Below, one piece after another: positions 34,365 through 46,920 of a DNA stretch of 64,000 nt. Within the stretch, counting starts at the first letter, position 1; each line of letters begins with the position of its first letter. The stretch lies in assembly GCA_037576195.1 (NCBI GenBank), contig CM075102.1, forward strand, positions 806,001 to 870,000, given 5' to 3'. The stretch comes from Phytoseiulus persimilis. Lineage: Eukaryota > Arthropoda > Arachnida > Mesostigmata > Phytoseiidae. The notes beneath the pieces were generated by a model. That model ran no database searches and was not told the DNA's origin. It worked only from the letters and a program-made list of their open reading frames with translations. The position numbers and the translations under genes were made by a program.

Positions 34365-35921
34365 TTGAGCCGGATATGTGCGCTAAACGCTCACTACCGG
34401 GAGGCGGTAGCTCGAGTGCCGAAAAAGAGATCTCGCCTCGACGTGGATCTTGTGTTGATGAAAATCCGACAGGAATACAATGAACGCTGTGGTTGCAAGA
34501 AGAGTTTCAAACTTTGCACAGTGAGTGAAATGAGTCGAATTTTTCGATGGATCAGTTCCTCAGCCATGCAATAGTCTCACCAGGGCCGATAACCGGATGC
34601 TATTTTGCAGATTATGCAACACATGCTGTATGCTCATTTGGATAATAGGACTTTGGTCGATAGACGGATTGGTGAACTCGTCGAATCCGGTCGCCTGAGA
34701 GCGATTCGATTAGGAACTCTGGACGAGGAAACAGCACTCGTAGACCTCGAAGTAGGTTTCATGGGTTTACCAAAATGTCCGGAGCTGAACACGCTCACAG
34801 ATTCTCTTTAAAGCGACGACCTTTCCGTTTAGGAGTACGTTCAGTTTTGTCTCTCCAAACCTAAAAATGAAGCAGTTATGAGGAAGTTCCGGACATGGTA
34901 AGTGCTCGTCGGACATGCCCCGGTCTGTGGACACAATCCAGCACATTGAAATCAAGATCACGTGGACCTCCATCGTATGAGCCCTCGATTAGTGGACCTG
35001 TACGATATTTACTTGACTGCGGTTACGGAAATTGGCGATGATTAATTGCGGGTGGAGTAATAGTTGGGTTTGCTTGAACGATCTCGATCGGGGCGATGTT
35101 CCAGAAAAAATAGATAATGTGAACGAGATCACACTATAGATGCGACAGACTACGCATCGTCGGTGCCTCATTCCAGGTCAAACTACAGCCGAGTCAAGTT
35201 TATAGTCGGGAACAGTTCAACGAAAATTCAGCGAGCAAGATGTGACGGACCTAGTTCAAATGGGCGTTCTCACACGCAGGAATATCATAGGTATGTGATC
35301 GAGACCAAACTTGGTGAGGACGAACGCAAGGGGCACGACAGCCCCGGTCAGAACTACATTCATCACCATCATCATAGTCTGCTGCCCCATTCAAACTCGT
35401 GCTGAACTGGAACCTGCGTAGCCCCTAAATCTCCCAGGCATGCCCGTGTGATACGATCGATCCCGGAAGCTAGCGGGCGAATGCGAAACCGGTTGATTTC
35501 GGATTCTAAACTGCGTGCGATTCCGACGATGCCGGTATCCATCATTCTGACTGCTCTCATCCCGATGCAGGTTCATATTGGCTGAGTGCACCAGGAATCG
35601 GGAAATTCGTCAAATGCCTGGAAAAAGGTCGAAAAGCTCTTCTGCTCCATTTGCGAAAAAGCAAATTCAAGCAACTCCTCAGGTATTTATGGAATACTCG
35701 ATCACCCCCGTGACTACATTTTGGCAATGTATCTTCAGCGCTAAGGAAGGGCACGCCGATTCTCCACTGATGAACTCGTCTTTTCACCCAGGCAGTCAAT
35801 CGAAGAGAAGAAATTCTCTCAGAGTAACCTCAGCTCAGCATTCCTCATCGACGATGTGATCGGAATCGACGCCGTGGACATAGTGGAAGAGCACATGTGG
35901 GCCCATGTTGAGGCTGAATGA
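34365..35921 (+). CDS. STK19: STK19-like winged-helix protein
   Basis: Exons read as: first exon ending at 34520, then 34611-34751, 34833-34897, one ending at 35290, 35571-35682 and 35792-35921. Diagnostic blocks are MLYAHLDNRTLVDRRIGELV with the following RLRAIRLGTLDEETALVDLE (exon 2), and QDVTDLVQMGVLTRRNII joined in phase across the intron to GSYWLSAPGIGKFVKCLEKG. The final block is FLIDDVIGIDAVDIVEEH. This order matches STK19, once called a kinase but now seen as a tandem winged-helix DNA-binding protein linked to transcription-coupled repair. One base appears missing in the A-run at about 35224 (exon 4), where the frame shifts from REQFNE to FSEQDV. The start codon and the join between exons 3 and 4 are unresolved. 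Identification rests on recalled family motifs. Confidence 0.75.
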
Positions 35922-35924
35922 TTA

Positions 35925-38900
35925 AGAAGACAAGGTGAGAGGGGGGTGGGGGGTCGGAAGTCGACCCCCAACGGGGAGAATGGATCACCAAACCTTTAGG
36001 GCGAGCAACGATTGGGACACGTTGAGTGCATGATGAGTGGGACCAAGTGGTGTCGATCAATAAAAGGGGATACGGAACAACGAATCGTTTCCTAGCATAG
36101 TTGGAGGGTGCTGTTGCGGTTGCGTGTGGCGTTAGGTAAGCTCGCAATTTTGGCTCCTTATTCTCAACGGGAGCCAACCGCAACAGTACCTGGTTGGAGT
36201 GTTCTCTATTTCCAGCGCTTGAACATCTTGGTCGGCTGTTGACCCAGGTGAACTGCTCCCAATCCGCAGACGACCCTCCCACGTCAGGGGAGATGGTCTA
36301 GTTCAGGCACAGACCAACATGATCCAAGTGTTGTTTTTTCTAGCTTCCAACATGCAGAGCGTCGCTCGACGGCATGTCCAGCTTTTTTCCGTGTATCCGA
36401 GGGTTTCGGCAGCTGGAGGTAACGAGGAGAGAAATATTCATTATCCGAGTTCTGTCTCGGATGATTATTCTGGAAGCGGGGGTCATTCATGACGCAATTT
36501 TCTCAGCGACGCGTCCTTCTGCGAGTGCCATTTCAAAAACTCAGTCAGAGCACCTTGCAGATTTGACAGATTGAAACGGCTCTCTCAAGAAGCATCCAGC
36601 TGGGAGCCACGGCACTGATCTGTGTTCAGAGAAGCATTCCGAAACGAATTGAGATAACAGTCGGCTCTCGATTTGATGAAATTTCTTGGATGTCTGTAGC
36701 CCACCAGATGAGTGACCAGAGCGATGTTTGCTGGATTCAGTGAGATTTGAAATGGTGAAACACCACAGTGTAGTGAATGCGTTCTCGTGCTTCTTCCAAA
36801 TATCTCTGTGTTTTGGTCCCTCCATTCAGTAATCGGGATCGATGTCGCCCTGCCTCGGGAATAATTTGAATTTGTGTGTACGACAACCGTTTCGCAGTTG
36901 TGGACTCGAAGGATGGACTCGGACTCGAGGACCGTAGCAACGCGACGCGAATCAGACACTTGAGCAGACGCGTGAAATTTCAAGCGCCAAGTCAACCAAG
37001 GCCGGATACCATAACTTGCAAGGGAACCGGCCAGTTCCCTTGGCTGCTCGACTTCAGAGCGAGAGGAGGGCAGGTTTCACGGTTCCCAGTGAGGGGAAAG
37101 GAAGAAGAGCTGTCGGATTGAATAAGACGCACGGGTCACAACAACTGGTGTTCGGTGACCAACTTCGTGTAAAGAAAACCATATTGGTTCGGCCAAACAT
37201 GACGGCTGAGCAACAAAAATTCCAGGAACTTCGCAGAGACGATAGGAGAGATAAATGGAGAATTTCTCGTATATTCCGCTGCCGAATTCCTCTCTTGGGA
37301 TGATCTTGGACTCAGGTGTAGACTCGTCCGGTAGCAAATACCGCTGTGAAGAAGTCGGAACTGATATGTGGACGTCAAGCGGGGCGGTTGCTACTGCGGT
37401 GGTGCATGCGATCATTACCGTAAAACTCTCTATGGCTCAATATCGTCAATACTCGTGAAGAACTCCAAGGTGTTACGACTTACGACCCCCGTAATGACCG
37501 AGGCGGAAGATTTCGGTTCAGAGTCCCGAAAAACCCTGAATCCTGAAAGCTCGAACACCGAACGCTCGTATTGCCTGGAAACCCGGAAACGCCCGAAGTT
37601 GTTTTGCACCTTCGGAAGCAGCTGAGACTCCTGTGTCGAGCGCCGAGCCCAGCCATGATCGAATATCTATTTTTCTTGGTTCTCCGATGTTGCCCCGGAC
37701 ATGATGTGTCTGTCCTCATTTCCCGCAGAAGGCTACAAGCGGTACCAGAGTTCTCTTTCAGTCAGCGGGTATTATGAGCAGGATCAGAGAGTTTGACGAA
37801 CATCCTTCGATGATCTAGCTGGCAACTGAGCATTGGATCCCTAGCGTCTCTATTCCAGATTATGCTCGATCAACAGAACCACCAGGTTTGAGAGTCACTA
37901 TAGGCTCGAAGTGGCGCGAACGTATAAATTCCAATAGCTATAGGGCTGCTGGACCACCCGCGCCAGACAATCGGAATAATCATTTGCTATGATCTGAGCA
38001 AGCTGCATGAGCAGTCAAAAAAATTTTCGGCTGATGATCTTCACCAATCATCTCGGAATTCGCTCACGCTTCAGGGGTTAGCCAATACTGAGGCATGGCA
38101 AACTGGCAGAGTTCGTAGGAGAACGAGTACGTTTCGTAAATGCTCCCTGATTCCCCTGCCCAAACTAACTACTCCGAGTTGCGGAGTGCTGAGATGTATG
38201 CCCTCCGCGAGTCTCTTCGACTCGAAAGGATCTAATTTCGAATGCGCTAGAGGGTGATCCCACCGCGCTTATAACCTTGAGAAGGGGTCAGGGTGCTTCA
38301 TTTGAACTAGGGCATGCCGTTCCCGTATTCCACAGGGACGTTCCCGATGCACGGGAAGGGAGGACGCTTCCCCAGAACCCGGGAGTGAATCCGGTGATGT
38401 TTCGCTTTGCAACATTCGGTTATTATCTCATTGCGGCTAGGTCCAATCGGCAACAACATATCGAACGGGGAGAATTGTGTGGAGCTTGGCCTGAAGCAAT
38501 AGATTTCTCAGTCGAGATCAGCGGTGAGGATTTGCCGAATTACATTCAGAGTTTGCGTCAAAGAGTCGCCGGTTCGAGCGCCAGAAATGGGTTGCCTCGA
38601 TCTCCTCTGATGCTCCTCTGCCTACTATGGTCGTCTGCTCCTCGAGTGACATTTGGCTAAGGACTTTGTTAAAAACTTAACGAAAATTGGACAACGACGA
38701 TCAAATCGAGGTCGACGGACTCGGAGGACTGTGGAGACTCCCGATATCGCGATGGGCCCGCTTTCAAAGGACTGTGGGACTCCCGGTTTTTGCAGTGAAT
38801 CTGCTTGCGAAGACTGCACGGTTGGTTATGTCACGAAAGTTTCCTCGTACGAGTACATATGCAAGGTGCTCGACGTAGAGATTTCTCACCCGGAATAGCC

Positions 38901-39230
38901 AATCAAAAGCCTTCAGAATCACTTCAAAGAGAGTGCGCGACTCGAAGTACTTGAGAGGGTTCCGAGAATACAGAGAGAAACATGGGAACTTATCAAGTTC
39001 GCTACCGCCATTTAGCGCAGTTCTGCCAAGGAAAAGTTCCGGTGCGGCAAGTTCTGGAGGCGTGATCATTCGGTCCGAACGTAGGCCTTTACAGAAAGCC
39101 AGGGAGCTGTTTTTGGCGTACCAACCAGCGACCTTCCGGCACTATCTTTCCATCTTCGCTCACAGTGCATCCCATGTCGGATTCCCGTCCGCGTTAATGC
39201 GCGATTCTGGATTCATAACGGACAGCTCGA
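35925..39230. other. Gene-poor stretch, no supported gene
   Basis: Short frames on both strands only. A hairpin-like pair, CTGTTGCGGTT near 36112 and AACCGCAACAG near 36178, is visible. Frames around 36585-36995 (-) and 38652-38900 (+) have no recognisable domain. Confidence 0.35.
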
Positions 39231-39233
39231 CGG

Positions 39234-39403
39234 GATGGCGCTCCTGCCCATGTTGAAAGCCTATCCAAGCTTCATACGTGTTCCGGGCAAAAACAAGCCA
39301 AAAACAGGCCCGCCTGCCCAAAAACCCATGTATTCTGTTTCATGCCTCGGAACCCTATGTCGATTTCACACCGAGTTTTCCAAAACCTCGCGGACAGATC
39401 TGG
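39234..39403 (+). repeat. Dispersed repeat B, copy 2
   Basis: Aligns to 2862-3029 in the same orientation, sharing GGCGCTCCTGCCCATGTT and later blocks. Its short reading frame is repeat-derived. Confidence 0.7.
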
Positions 39404-39409
39404 CAGGTT

Positions 39410-41555
39410 CATCGTTAGACCTCGTATCATCACTAGGCGAGAGTACTAATCTCGGTGCCGGAACCATGTCAACTGAATCAAGAACTGACTGTGCCTCGTA
39501 ATCATGTTGGAAGGTGATTCTCAGAGAGAAAGAGGAATGGTGGGAAGTCAAGCAGCAGGAATGTCCGCGGGGCGGATCTGCTCGGATGCTCGAATTAACG
39601 ACATGGGCTCCTTGCGAGTGGATATGCGGCATAGAGCGTCGCGTCAACGCGGTGGCATGCTGTGTGCCCTTGCGATGATAACGAATCAGCTGCTTAGTGT
39701 CAAGCTCTCTGTTGGTATACAAGGATGGAGCTCAGCCGCGTCGTCCAGTTTGCGTAACGTGGTCATGAGACCTCCGAAGTTCATGAACTCCCTCGCACCT
39801 CGAGAAGTACGGAATTGGCGTTACGAGCCCTGTCGACCCTTTCGTCAGTATCACATTTTTGTGTGAGAGAGGTTCCCTTAGTGGTCAGTCATATCCGAGG
39901 AGTCTTCCCGAGCGAGAACGAACTTTGAATCTCACTCCATGATATAATCGTACCGGAATTTCAGGGGGACCGGAAATATGATTCACAACAGCGGGACTAC
40001 AAGATGACTACCCACCTGCAAGAACGTTGGTTCAGATGCATCTGACGCGAAAAAGTTGTTCAGACTCAGAGAGTGTGATGGCTTTCTCTGCGGAGCGAAC
40101 GAAATGTCGAAACCTTCTGTGGCTAATTCGTCTGGCTTGTTTTTATAGTTCTCTAGGTTTTCGACAAAATGCTCCGATGAATATCATAGCTGGCCTGAAC
40201 GATGCATGCGATAGCGTTTTGGGCTCGTCCAAATTCGTTCCACGAGAGGGCGAGGTTGAATTCAGCTAAATCGGCATCGAATGGGATGGGGAAAGTGTGG
40301 GGCGGTGTTGGGCGAACCCTGATCATGATTGTGACCATGACCCCCATGTCCTCCGATATTTTGATGATCATAATCATATTCACAATCAAGCGGAGCAACA
40401 GACCTCCAATCTGAATGCAATGATAGAGGTGTATTATTGCGAGCGTTCATGAGAGCCGCACGAGTCTCTGTCTCTTCGGATAAACCTCGTGAATATTGAT
40501 TCATTGTGATTTCAAGTAACACGACTCCGCGTTTTCACATCAATGAAGTGAACTGAAGTATCAGCATGCTCTCTGGGAACAGCAATTGTTCTTCTTAGTT
40601 ACCAATGCTCGTTGCAGTTAGCAGCAGGGAATATTATTAACCCGAACCGATTGGGGACACTGATTTTATCATCGGGGGTCAGAGTGAAACTAACACCTGC
40701 ATCGTGATCAGAGACCCCGAAAACCCCCCACAACGTGTCAAGCGCTCCGGATATCTTGGTTCGCCAGAGAAACCATGCTGGATAGTGAGATCACAATCAT
40801 GGATCCGGCCTCCTCGACAAATTCCGCGTCAGGTCGCTAAGATCGGTGACAACTAACCCCCCATCATGCTCAGCGACGCCGACAGCTCCGACCATGTTCT
40901 CAACCATCCCCAGAATCCTGTCTTGGAAACAAATCACATGTTAGAGGCAAAATCCCAGGAGGGTCATGATTGAGATCATGATCACAACAGTGAACATGGT
41001 TCTGTCGATTCTGTGATTCTGATTATGATCATGTTCAGCATCCTGAGAGGTGTTCGAAGAATATGTTTGATAACATGGTCGAACGGAGTGACAAAGATGC
41101 TTGGAAGCCAAGATCGAAGCTATAACAAGCTCTTCCCGTGGAACCAATCAGGTCTGCTCGGTCGGTAAAACCGTGCAATAATCACCATGATATCTCTTCT
41201 TGGGGTGCATCCGCATGCTCTGCTTCTAGATTGGAACGAGAACTTGGTCGAGGAAGAACTTTCAGCATCTCGTCCTGCCCGATTGCTGGATGTTCACTCG
41301 AGTCTGTTCCGTCAGTTTCTTCGATATCGGTGGGAAACGTAGCGGAGAGCTGATGAAACCGCGAAAGATTTGGGTCAATCTTCAATGCTTGCAGGTACAA
41401 CGCAGTCTCTGACAACAAGGGTGAATCTGGGTATTCTCGTCCTCCCCTCTGCTGAGGGCGTTCGAGCGAAAAGGTAGCGCGAAAATTGATAGGTGGATCG
41501 TGGGTCTGCCCTTATGGAAAGAACTTCATTGACACGGCCTAATCTGTGGGGCTTC
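39410..41555. other. Gene-poor stretch with ATGATC-rich sequence
   Basis: No supported exon. The interval 40310-41060 is rich in GATCATGATT-type words on both strands, suggestive of an old foldback element, but I cannot define its ends. A minus-strand frame at 41418-41182 contains ALYLQALKIDPNL, which resembles part of a TPR helix; on its own this is too weak to call. Confidence 0.3.
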
Positions 41556-41561
41556 TCCGAA

Positions 41562-41787
41562 CCGGGTGGTTGCAACATCTTGTTTTCCTCCTATTGAGAG
41601 TCAACCTCATAGGTTGGGTCGAAGATTGTTTATCACCGAGCTTGGAAGACATCCAGGATTTGAAACCCATGGTCGAAAGGTCTTGGGACGAAATATCCGA
41701 GCTTGAATGTTTGGGGCTGGAACGTCAGGTGACAAATTGCCTTGTTCCCGAGAAATTCCGCGCTGCGCTCACCGTTCTCACGAGGTA
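41562..41787 (+). CDS. Possible orphan exon
   Basis: An open frame runs to a good splice donor (ACGAG followed by GTAAGA at about 41788). It encodes a leucine/glutamate-rich peptide including DLKPMVERSWDEISELECLG. I could not find a partner exon or a domain, so this is a candidate only. Confidence 0.25.
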
Positions 41788-42479
41788 AGATTGGGGTTCG
41801 AGAAAGCCCGATCTTTCCGGGCGGGCGCCCACCACTGCTGACGTGGGGAACGATAGCTCAATCCCGCGGGCTTCAATCGCAAAAGCACGCGGAATGAGTA
41901 TCATTACTATAACCATTCAGATTATTTCCGCTGGACTATCAGTGAATGCTCAATATTTCGCGGGCGAGCTCCATTGAGCCCGCAAGAAAGCCGCAGCAGC
42001 TTTCTGGACCGCGAGCCTCGAATCGCTGTCTCCACCTTGCGGGCTTTTTTTTTTGCGGTCGTTCCGCTGAAATTATGGACCGCGGGCTCGCGGACCTCGA
42101 AATGCGGGTTTCTGCACACCACAGGTGAGGTGAGGATATCTTCATGGGATGGATAATCGGCGCAAGTCATCTAGATAGCAATCGATGCGAGAGAACCCAA
42201 AATATCTGCTCCTAGCTGGCCCAGCGAAGAAGCCCCGCATCTTCTGAACGGTCCGGTTGTCATTAGGGAGAGCTACATGTACATCTATGATTCTGATACA
42301 GGGACAATTCAATGGGGGAATTTTGCTCCGGTCATGTTGGGTGGAGGGGATCGAGAGTCGTACATTTCATACTTCTGTCTCTATGAATCATTCCTATCAT
42401 AACCTCGACATGTGTCGAAGATTCCGTGCACAGTGAACTATTCACACACACGCATGCGATCAATTTCCGGAATTCCAGG

Positions 42480-42560
42480 CACTCGGAGGTGGCGATTTGT
42501 CTCGCGAGGAAGGCGGGGGCTCGAACCCGACAATCTACTACTTCGCCGACGCGCCTATAG
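42480..42560 (-). repeat. tRNA-like (B-box) sequence, SINE candidate
   Basis: On the minus strand there is GTCGGGTTCGAGCCCCCGCC, whose GGTTCGAGCC core matches the RNA polymerase III B-box in the T-arm of tRNA genes. I could not fold a full cloverleaf with acceptor and anticodon stems, so it is not called a tRNA gene. It may be a tRNA-derived SINE fragment. Confidence 0.4.
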
Positions 42561-43334
42561 AACGCAGTCGTTCTGTGTAGTCTGATCGAGCTCTCGAGCT
42601 GACCAGGAACGTCGCTTTGAAGCCACTGGACTCCATGGGGGTCGCGAGGGAGTTGTCGATCGGGCATAGGCTGAGAAATTGACTAAGTAACTGCGACACG
42701 CGGAGTTTCGGGTCCGAAGAGATTCGATGAGGGTCTTACTCACCGGAAACCCTCCGCCAGACTGGGGATCGATAACGTCTAGGACGCTCCTCTCCATCCC
42801 GACCGTGGTTGGGAATAACAGGTGGGAAGTTTCGTGACGGATTATGTTGAAAGATTCGTCAAAAATGCATGGTGGAATCTCTGCTCGATTTTCCAAAACC
42901 GTCACTGCCTCGCCGCTGGCCCAACTCCCTCGGTAGCGTAACCGCGGTCGTCCTTGGCGTGATCCGAACTAACTGAATCTGCGTTTGGCGTGAGTTTGCG
43001 AGCTCGCCTTTGAAGCACCAAAATTCGCATTCGATTTTCGCATTCAAATGTATGAGATCAGTTTCATTCGGTTTCCGAGCCGTTTTGAAATAGCCCTCAG
43101 CATTGGCGATGCGGTTATGAATAGCTGTTTTTTCAGTGCGTCGTCGGTCGTCCCCGTGCCAGGGCCTCGTTGTTTCCCGCTCAGAAACTGTTCCTACGAA
43201 CCAGAACGCTGCAGTCTATCGGAACAGCGTCGGTGACAGTGAGGTGAGCTGGTCAGGTGTCAGGGCAGTGGATCTTCTCGGGACATCCAAGTGTAGAGGT
43301 GTTGAGTGACTGTGGTCGATCCAATTAGTATCCT

Positions 43335-43400
43335 GACGAGCAGCGCTCTGACCGTGGGGGTTTGAACCCCTGTGATCCGCCGGCGGCGTGCGGCCAAATG
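43335..43400 (-). repeat. tRNA-like (B-box) sequence, SINE candidate
   Basis: The minus strand reads CAGGGGTTCAAACCCCCACG, a near-palindromic T-arm with a B-box core. It is preceded by GC-rich sequence. No acceptor stem pairs with it and there is no A-box at the expected distance, so it looks like a tRNA-derived repeat rather than a gene. Confidence 0.4.
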
Positions 43401-43531
43401 ATCGTGTCGATCATCCGTTCATCGAGCGGCTCCTAATGATTAGAAACAGGAATTCGAGGAGTGCTTCTATCACGGGCGTGACAGGGAAGAAAGCGTAAAC
43501 GAGTAGAAATTTCCACAGATTCCACAGGAGA

Positions 43532-43615
43532 ATGGGATTGCGATTCATCCTCGTACCGTTGGCCGTTCTCACACAGCTGCACAGCGATGCGAGAGCCGAG
43601 CTGCCTCATCTATCC
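43532..43615 (+). CDS. Candidate signal-peptide first exon
   Basis: ATG at 43532 opens 28 codons ending exactly at a consensus donor (TATCC followed by GTGAGT). The peptide MGLRFILVPLAVLTQLHSDA has a basic start, a hydrophobic core and a small-residue cleavage region, as for a secreted protein. The exon ends in phase 0, like the exons from 44095 onward, so it could be their first exon. The connection is inference: the intervening 0.5 kb is not resolved. Confidence 0.4.
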
Positions 43616-44094
43616 GTGAGTGAGTTCAGCAGGAGCAACATCAGCTTCAATATCTTCATCAGCTCCAACAGCAGCAACAAGCTGAGAGCATGATATTGTC
43701 GAACCTCGAGCTGGAGCCAGGCATTGCCGATCAGATGAAACAGGCCCGATGTGTTGACCCTTATCGCTCGATTCCAATGTACGGATGGCGATGGTTCCAA
43801 CGTGAGTCTCATGAATTTCGGGAGATGGCGGGCTTCTTGGTTGTCAGCGCAACATCTGCTCATGATCCTCATGGCCTCTGCCTCTTCCAGAGTTCCACAA
43901 AAATCAGGTGAAAGCAGCGTTGGAATGTTGGGAAATTACGGAGCAGCAGGCGAAAACGGTATACTTCCATGAGATACAGAGCCTGGATCGCATTCTTTAT
44001 GTGTGGCAAGGAGCAGTGATGTCTGAGCAATGACTCTCTGCATGGAGACCTGTTCGTCTCAATTCTCGGAATTCAAAGTTCTCCCATCTTTCAG

Positions 44095-46031
44095 CGAGAC
44101 ACTTCATTCGAAAATCGGCGCGGAAAATGCGTACGGCGGGTACTCATTGATCGGGGCTTCATCGGGAAACAGCAGGAACTAAGCGAAACGCACATTAACG
44201 ACATCCTCTGCCACGTACTCACAGAGGCCGTCAGGAGCAAGGTTGTTTGCGAAAGATGCCTTCGGAACCTTCTTCAATTCTTGGACGTTTGGAGATTCTC
44301 CCGCGCGCAATGCTGCCCCGGTCATTATGTTCCGGGAGTTCATATAATACGACGGAATACAGTGTTAAGTTTTTTCAGGACCCTAGAATACAATTCGCTC
44401 GGAGGGTGAAGCTCTGTATGCGCGAAATACTCGCCGATATACAGGTGTGTTCGGCGCAGCGATGAGGCCATCCCGAATGCCACAAATACTGAGCTGTGGC
44501 ACCTGAAACGAGGGATTCCTCCGGGTCCTGGTCCGGGTGAGACTGATAACGGATCTATTTCAGCTCAATAACACGATAAACGTTGAAGACATCCGACTGG
44601 AGTGCATGCAGAAGCACAAATCTACCTCGATGAAGCCAGATATCCAGACCGGTCAACTTGCCGCGGAATTCAACTACGGACAGGAAATGTACCTCCAGGC
44701 CGTCCGCACGGCAGACGCCGTTCTGGCTGAAGTAAGCATTGTTTGCGGTCAGAACTTTCAATTCGAGATGCGGACTCACAGCTACTTATCCGAATCGTCT
44801 ACTCGTTCCAGATGAATCACTGCCTGCGCTACTTCAGTCTTGTCGCCAAGGTGAGTTCGTGGTAGCCAAACAGAGAAGTCTGCTCACATCATGTTCGAGG
44901 TACATGTAGCTTCTCAATTTATCGAGGAATGGGTACATTCTGAGCCAGGAAGCCGACGAATATGAGCGACTGGAGGAGTCGTGCAAGGGCAGCGTACAAG
45001 CGAAGCGGAGTTTGGAAGTGTTGGATGAGGAAACACAGGTGGGCTTTCACGTTTGAGATTTCGATCGAAACTCGAGACAGATCAGGGTTCTCATGCAGTC
45101 CATGATTCCAGCTCGACATCTGCATATTTTCACACAGCGTCAAGGGACGTGTTGCTAAGGAGGACATCGAAGTGCAGTTCGAATGTTTGAACCGCTACCT
45201 CGATTCGTCCTCTAATTCCGAGCTGAGCAAAACTGTACTACTCGAGCTCTTCTGGAATCAGACAAAACCCATCTACCTCGAGCGGCAGATAACGTGCAAA
45301 GCTCTGAGCGGCCGACCGAAATGGACCAAAGTGAGTTCCCTTCCCTCTGCTCATACAGCTGTTCCTCGCTGTCCAATCGAAGGGTCTGAACCCTTTCCTC
45401 CGATTGCAATTCACAGGTTCTCAATGGCTGGAACCTCACCTGCGAGCGGTCCAGAACGTTCAAAAGCAAACGTCAAGCTCCGGAATATGAAGAAATCTCA
45501 ACAACAACAGCCACGAGCGATTCCACAGAGGAGAACACTCCCGGACCCGGTTTCGATATTGAGCTCACAACATCAAAGTCTGTGCAGTCGGATTTGGATC
45601 GTTTCCAAGTTCTCGAAGAGGTCCGTTGAGAGCGCATACATTCCCACGGAATGGTTTCTCTTCACGCTGCAGCGACGCGTCGCCCAAGAAACGATCTTGT
45701 CATTGATGAATGCATTCGAATCTTCAGTTGAACAAATGCATCCTGGATCGCATACGAACCAGCTCTGCCCGGGTGTCGCTGAAGGATTTGGAGAAAGCTC
45801 ATCGTCAGTGGCAGTACAAACACCAAGTGAGGCGACAGTTCCGCCGAATATTCTCGGTCATAAGGCAAGCAGGACTCTGCGGGGTGGTGACCTAAAATCG
45901 ATTATTTGCAGCAATGCTGGCACAAGTACAAAGATCAGAGATCTCAGCATATCGGAGACCGCTACGTGACGCGACAACAAGCTTGGAACAAGATCAGTGA
46001 GCCGGTCTTCCTCAAAACTCACATAGAATAG
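44095..46031 (+). CDS. Unrecognised multi-exon protein, all internal introns phase 0
   Basis: Seven to nine exons fit together with GT-AG borders: one from 44095; 44379-44444; 44564-44731; 44782-44850; 44910-45038; 45145-45330; 45417-45620; 45728-45826; and one from 45912 to the stop near 46031. Every internal junction I could place is phase 0, and the frame is open across all of them, which is strong evidence of a gene. The product has cysteine-containing segments (VVCERCLRNLLQFLDV, VKLCMREILADIQ), a likely helical core (LLIRIVYSFQMNHCLRYFSL, ADEYERLEESCKGSVQAKRS), a Ser/Thr/Glu-rich linker, and a charged, Trp-rich C-terminus (KDLEKAHRQWQYKHQ, QCWHKYKDQRSQHIGDRYV). I do not recognise the family and assign no function. 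The acceptor of the 45145 exon (AAG) is weak, and the last exon may splice further. Confidence 0.55.
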
Positions 46032-46920
46032 GTTCAGAGAACCGGCTTGCAACTCAATTCCTATGAGTTTCAAGACACGCACCCGAATAGTGATCAAATG
46101 TAAGGAGCCGCGAACTCGGGAACACATACACATTCCGGATACTCGGAGCTGTGATTCACGGTCACGTCGCGGAGAGAAGCGCGGAGTTCCGAAACCCCAT
46201 GTGCAGACACGTGCAGTATGAGGGATACGATTCTGTTGGTGGACAGCATTCAACATTCCCTTGAGTTTTCAGACACTTCCGAGGATTGCGATCAAAAGTG
46301 GGCGAGCTCTGACTCCAGGACGGATACACATCCATATTCTCCGAGCTGTGATTGAGAGTTCGTTGGACTTGACTGAGGAAAGAGGTTCCATCAAAATATT
46401 GACTTTCGCAGCTCGAATAGAAGCTCGAGAACGAATGAGCTCGAATACATGTGAAGTTTGTTCCCTTTGGAACGAGAAAATAAACGTTTTCGCTCGATCC
46501 ATTCGATTGACTCTCCGGCTCGCGAAAAACAGGAATTCCGCAAGAAGGAAATCTTTCTTACCGATCCATTCGCCAAACGCAGCCTTACTACTAAAAAGTG
46601 CGAAAAACGAAAACTACGCCCGCACCTCGCTCGGGCGGACGCTGTGGAACTCACATAGCGGCCGACGCCGCAATAATATTCTGGAGATTTGATTATTCCC
46701 GCGTTCATGGTTGAATACCCCCCACCTCCCGCCGTCCCAAGCCTCAAAGTCGAGCTATCCGTTCGCTCTGCAAACAGCTACCTGTCAGGAGAGTTTGCCT
46801 TGATACGATATCGACCCTTTTTGCGGCTCAACCTTGAGTGACAGCGGATCCATTAGGCCGAGAGCGTTATTCGGCTCGTCTCCACGGCGCTGAAACAAGT
46901 ACGAGGAAGGCCGGAAATCG

